NCBI GenBank assembly: GCA_016169945.1
Contig: JADLSH010000162.1
Span: 868,001 to 932,000, forward strand
From: Trachythela sp. YZ-2020
Taxonomy: Eukaryota > Cnidaria > Anthozoa > Malacalcyonacea > Clavulariidae
Reading direction: 5' to 3'
DNA length: 64,000 nt
Under the pieces are notes generated by a model. It was not told where the DNA came from. It saw only the letters and a program-made list of their open reading frames with translations, and did no database searches. The translations under genes and the position numbers were made by a program. This document shows, one piece after another, positions 60,940 through 64,000 of this stretch (position 1 is the stretch's first letter; each line of letters starts with the position of its first letter).

Positions 60940-61125
60940 TAGATAAGATCAACAAAGCTTACATCTTGAATCGACTTTGTTGTAGCTTATGTTGGTGGCA
61001 GGTCGTCATTCTGTTGATGGGTCCAGGTCATCTAGCACTTCTTGATCTGGTTGTTCAATCTTGTACTCTGTTTGGTTGGATTGACTGGCTTTCCTCATAT
61101 CACATCATGTCCATCCAGTAGGTAA
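60940..61125 (-). repeat. diverged exon-like repeat, unit 4
   Basis: Core catcaacagaatgacgacct; donor-like AAGAT|GTAAGC near 60962; acceptor-like gatatgag near 61097. One frame gives KASQSNQTEYKIEQPDQEV before a stop. Confidence 0.5.
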
Positions 61126-61439
61126 CAAGTGCACCCAACATCCAGTGAATGACCATAAAAAGGGAGAGAAGTTGTGTTAGGATGGGCTTTGAAAATACAA
61201 ATAGATGCTGGTGGCTTGATATATTATTCTTCATGTAAAATCCCTTATAACCAACCCATGTTGATTAGTATGTCACATGTCAATTAGTCATGTCATTAAA
61301 AGTTTCAAATTTTGCTATGTGCTATATCGCATTATGTTGTGTCCTTTGTTCAAATTTTGCATGCTGTGTTTAGTGTGTTGCACCACAAAAGTCCACATTT
61401 ATACAACATTTCAAATAGGAATTGTATCATGAATTACAT

Positions 61440-61615
61440 CAATATGAATTACATCAACAAAACTTACACCTATTGTCTTTTTTGTATTGTCATTGCTTCT
61501 GTTGGTCATGGGTCGTCATTCTGTTCTTTTTCATCTCAGATTGTTCCTTTTGCTTTCTTTTCAAATGGGTTGTCCAGTTGCCTTCATATAGCATCCTTAT
61601 TGAGAGAATGGACAA
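61440..61615 (-). repeat. diverged exon-like repeat, unit 5
   Basis: Core acagaatgacgacccatgac; donor-like AGGT|GTAAGT near 61468; acceptor-like ctcaataag near 61594. Confidence 0.5.
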
Positions 61616-61759
61616 TAGAATTTTAGAAAGACCTCAAATCACTGCATAATATAGGGTTTGGCAAAATACAGAATGGGGAATGAGAGTAGTAAAAGTTGTA
61701 GGTTTTCCCATAGGTTGAAATATGGAAAATTTACTATTTAAATTATTTTTTTGAACTAA

Positions 61760-61765
61760 AGTTCT

Positions 61766-61797
<32 letters not shown>

Positions 61798-62015
61798 CAA
61801 TAAAAGGCAAATATTGCAGTGGAAATAAAAATATATATGACCAAACATTCATTTTAGATTCTTGGCAAGATCTTGGCAAGGATTTCAGAAAATCTTTGCA
61901 AGATTCTAGCTTGCATGACAAGATTTAATCATCTTGGCAAGATCTTGCCAAGATCTTTGTCTTGGCAAGATCTTGGCATGATCTTCCAAGATCCTGCAAG
62001 ATCTTGCCAAGATCT
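61760..62015. repeat. TA microsatellite followed by palindromic AAGATCTTGCCAAG repeats
   Basis: (TA)n at about 61770-61798. From 61862 to 62010 there are many variants of cttggcaagatcttgc, including a perfect 24-bp palindrome at 61931-61954. Confidence 0.85.
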
Positions 62016-62441
62016 TCAACCTGGGATAGCCTGCGTGGCCTTCCCTCATTGGAGTGGAAAAGAAGAATGGGGAGTGAGGGTCTGCAAGAAAACCTGGCTT
62101 TCGTGACTAAACACCGTTCAATTTTTGAACGTAGTATTGGTCAACACCAATAATTAATTGACATGTTTATGCACACAGGAATGTATTACTACATTTCTTC
62201 GTCTTGATTGGCATGCTTATGCCCACGCGAATACATTTCCTTCAGTTCAGGGTTTTCCTTATACTCCAGATGCGTTTTTATTGGGCAATTTTAATGGGAC
62301 TTTACTAGGGAGTTTAGTCCAGAAAGCTGAGGTTTTTGCAGGCCCTCACTCCCTGTTCTTCTTTTCCCCTCCAACGAGGGCCAGCCACACAGGATATATC
62401 ATATATTGAGTAACATTCTAAGAGTTGGAAATTGTTCTCAA

Positions 62442-62662
62442 AAATGACGTCATTACTGTTGCTATGGTAAACATGACGTCATTACTGTTGCTATGGTAAA
62501 AATTACGTTTCAACATGTCTAACAGATTAGCTCTTAATGCACTTTACTCAACCAAACGCCTGGTTACCCCGACTTTTTCTTTTTCTAGTAAAGTGCGTTA
62601 AAAGCCAAAATATTGGCCGTACTGAAACGTCATTGTTACCATAGCAACAGTAATGACGTAAT
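62442..62662. promoter_or_regulatory. foldback carrying RFX X-box and CRE-like motifs
   Basis: TGACGTCA occurs at 62445-62452 and 62474-62481, each followed by gttgctatggtaa (62458-62470, 62487-62499). In inverted position GTTACCATAGCAAC (62635-62648) fits the RFX X-box consensus and is followed by taatgacgtaa. The arms pair across about 130 bp of other sequence. Whether it regulates a gene is unknown. Confidence 0.6.
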
Positions 62663-62664
62663 TT

Positions 62665-63299
62665 GCTCTATATAAGTCAGACAATTTTTGTTTTCTAACA
62701 AGTAAAAATTCAGTAAGAATTCTTCAATTTTTTAATCCAGATCATAGATTTTCCATATTTCAAAAAATTATAGGTAGCCACCTTAATTGCACGCCTGAAT
62801 AATTTGAAACGACGATTTGCATTACACGTACACGTGACCATAAAAATTAAAATATACCTGGGATATACAAAGCCTCATCTTAGTCTGTCCATGATTTTCC
62901 ATCATTTTTATCTTTACTCTTACAGTTCAGCTAAATAGAGAAAATATATTAGGAATTTACTGGTAAGTTTAAAAATTCATAAATGAAATTATTTAGCCAG
63001 GAGGGGACTGCCTGAACATTCCTTGGTGGGGGAGGTGATTTCTTATATCGCCATTTTGGAGATAATGTGCAATATCAAGGATATCTACAATGATCAAGAT
63101 GTAATATTGCAAGATTTGCAGTAGATGAATGTTCATACTAATGGTCAGGCACAAATTTATATCAAAATATCATGAAATAATGTTGTAGTAAGTAAAAGTA
63201 AAATCAGTCAAAATAATGGTCTTGTATACTTAGAATAGTAATGTAATAGCTTACATGATAATACATATCACATACTGTTGACTTCCAACACCACTCAAA
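62665..63299. other. AT-rich sequence without recognised genes
   Basis: A weak sixth member of the exon-like repeats may lie at 62860-62945 (minus). Nothing else is supported. Confidence 0.35.
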
Positions 63300-63401
63300 C
63301 TATTTTCCTTCATCTTCTTGATTGGAGAAGAAGCACTCCGCCATTTTGTCTTCGGCCACGATGACTTTTACAGTGCTTGAAGGTCGCGATTTCTTGGCCA
63401 T
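63300..63401 (-). CDS. candidate small ORF or first exon (33 aa)
   Basis: ATG at 63401 in strong context (gaagaaATGGCC) reads MAKKSRPSSTVKVIVAEDK then MAECFFSNQEDEGK and stops at 63300. The composition looks like a real N-terminus, but no family is recognised. It could be the head of the minus-strand series of exon-like repeats. Confidence 0.3.
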   Translation of the reverse strand: MAKKSRPSSTVKVIVAEDKMAECFFSNQEDEGK

Positions 63402-63850
63402 TTCTTCTTCTTTTCACTCCTCAAATTTCGACCAAACGTCTATTTTGGGTTTCTTGCCATTTGTGTAGCGTTTTATTAACATTTATTCTCTTCTTTTGCC
63501 AGAAAATGACGACATTTGGCTGCCTTTTTCTTCGATATTTTGCGGTACATCATGTCCGAAGGTTTGCTGTAAATGACGTCACGATGCAATTCTTCGCAGG
63601 TATATACCCCGTATGTAAAATATCGACCTTTCTATACTCCTGTTTAAAAAGCTAAAATGTTCTTTTTCTAGCTCGAGTTAAAGGTCTTTGGGCATAGTTT
63701 TCCAGTCATATATTTCTTATATTGTTTTTCTTGTAGGCTACTTACTTATTTCGTAAAAAAGACGCTTCTAAGAGGAGTTTACGTAATTTTTTTTATTTGC
63801 ATGCAAATGAGTTCGGAAAGACATCTCCAATTTGTAAGGTTCATTAAGCT
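63402..63850. other. unassigned sequence
   Basis: ORF 63377-63655 (+) overlaps the candidate minus ORF and has no domain. No repeat recognised. Confidence 0.35.
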
Positions 63851-63854
63851 TTCT

Positions 63855-63975
63855 CCGTAGCCAAATGGTTACGGCGAGTGTCTTGTTACAAGTCACGCCC
63901 TTCGGTACTCTGTTGTATCGCGCCCTGGATGGCACATCGCTCTTCGGAGTTGTTCCATCAGGGGCGCGATACATA
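63855..63975 (+). repeat. tRNA-like A box and hairpin at the window end
   Basis: TAGCCAAATGG (63858-63868) fits the Pol III A-box consensus, but no B box follows. Further on, gtatcgcgccctggatgg (63914-63931) pairs with ccatcaggggcgcgatac (63955-63972). Possibly a degraded SINE; low certainty. Confidence 0.35.
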
Positions 63976-64000
63976 AGAAATCCGAAATTGAAGGGTGCGA

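Overview
The window reads as intron-rich animal nuclear DNA. There are no operons, prokaryotic genes, rRNA genes or full-length transposase or reverse-transcriptase ORFs. Coding exons with GT/AG borders sit among many tandem repeats, foldback elements and MITE-like elements. A RING + TRAF-type zinc finger + coiled coil + Kelch protein and the overall repeat style suggest an early-branching metazoan, most likely a cnidarian. That placement is an inference, not a proof.

Layout. 0.2-3.5 kb holds repeats only (a 107-bp repeat in a head-to-head array, a hAT-type MITE, a second MITE, a palindrome). 3.65-7.78 kb holds an unrecognised minus-strand gene of about 4 exons. 8.7-9.7 kb holds a 45-bp minisatellite. 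9.92-33.84 kb holds one plus-strand gene of 26 exons, an OCRL/INPP5B-type inositol polyphosphate 5-phosphatase. I assembled it exon by exon; reading phases agree throughout and give about 936 residues (PH, 5-phosphatase, ASH and RhoGAP-like domains). Its introns hold most of the repeats. 34.55-35.03 kb carries the 45-bp minisatellite again, inverted. 35.05-36.89 kb is a minus-strand CCDC181 orthologue (3 exons). 37.56-38.86 kb is a minus-strand CD2BP2 orthologue with a C-terminal GYF domain (2 exons). 41.60-43.23 kb is an intronless plus-strand RING-Kelch gene.

A block of about 5.5 kb (about 37.84-43.37) is duplicated in direct tandem (about 43.37-48.75). The left breakpoint lies inside CD2BP2, so the second CD2BP2 copy lacks its GYF domain and ends in a short chimeric tail. 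The second RING-Kelch copy is interrupted by a 236-bp inverted-repeat element that puts a stop after residue 100. 48.75-64 kb is gene-poor: isolated candidate exons (50.49, 59.5-60.05 and 63.3 kb), several MITEs with clear inverted repeats, a cluster of diverged exon-like repeats on the minus strand, and a foldback carrying RFX X-box and CRE-like motifs.

Functional picture. The phosphatase (endosome/Golgi PI(4,5)P2 turnover), CCDC181 (a ciliary microtubule protein) and CD2BP2 (a U5 snRNP protein) are ordinary conserved genes with no obvious joint pathway. What is unusual is how repeats meet exons: one phosphatase exon is itself a diverged unit of an 80-bp tandem repeat, and other exons lie between long inverted repeats.
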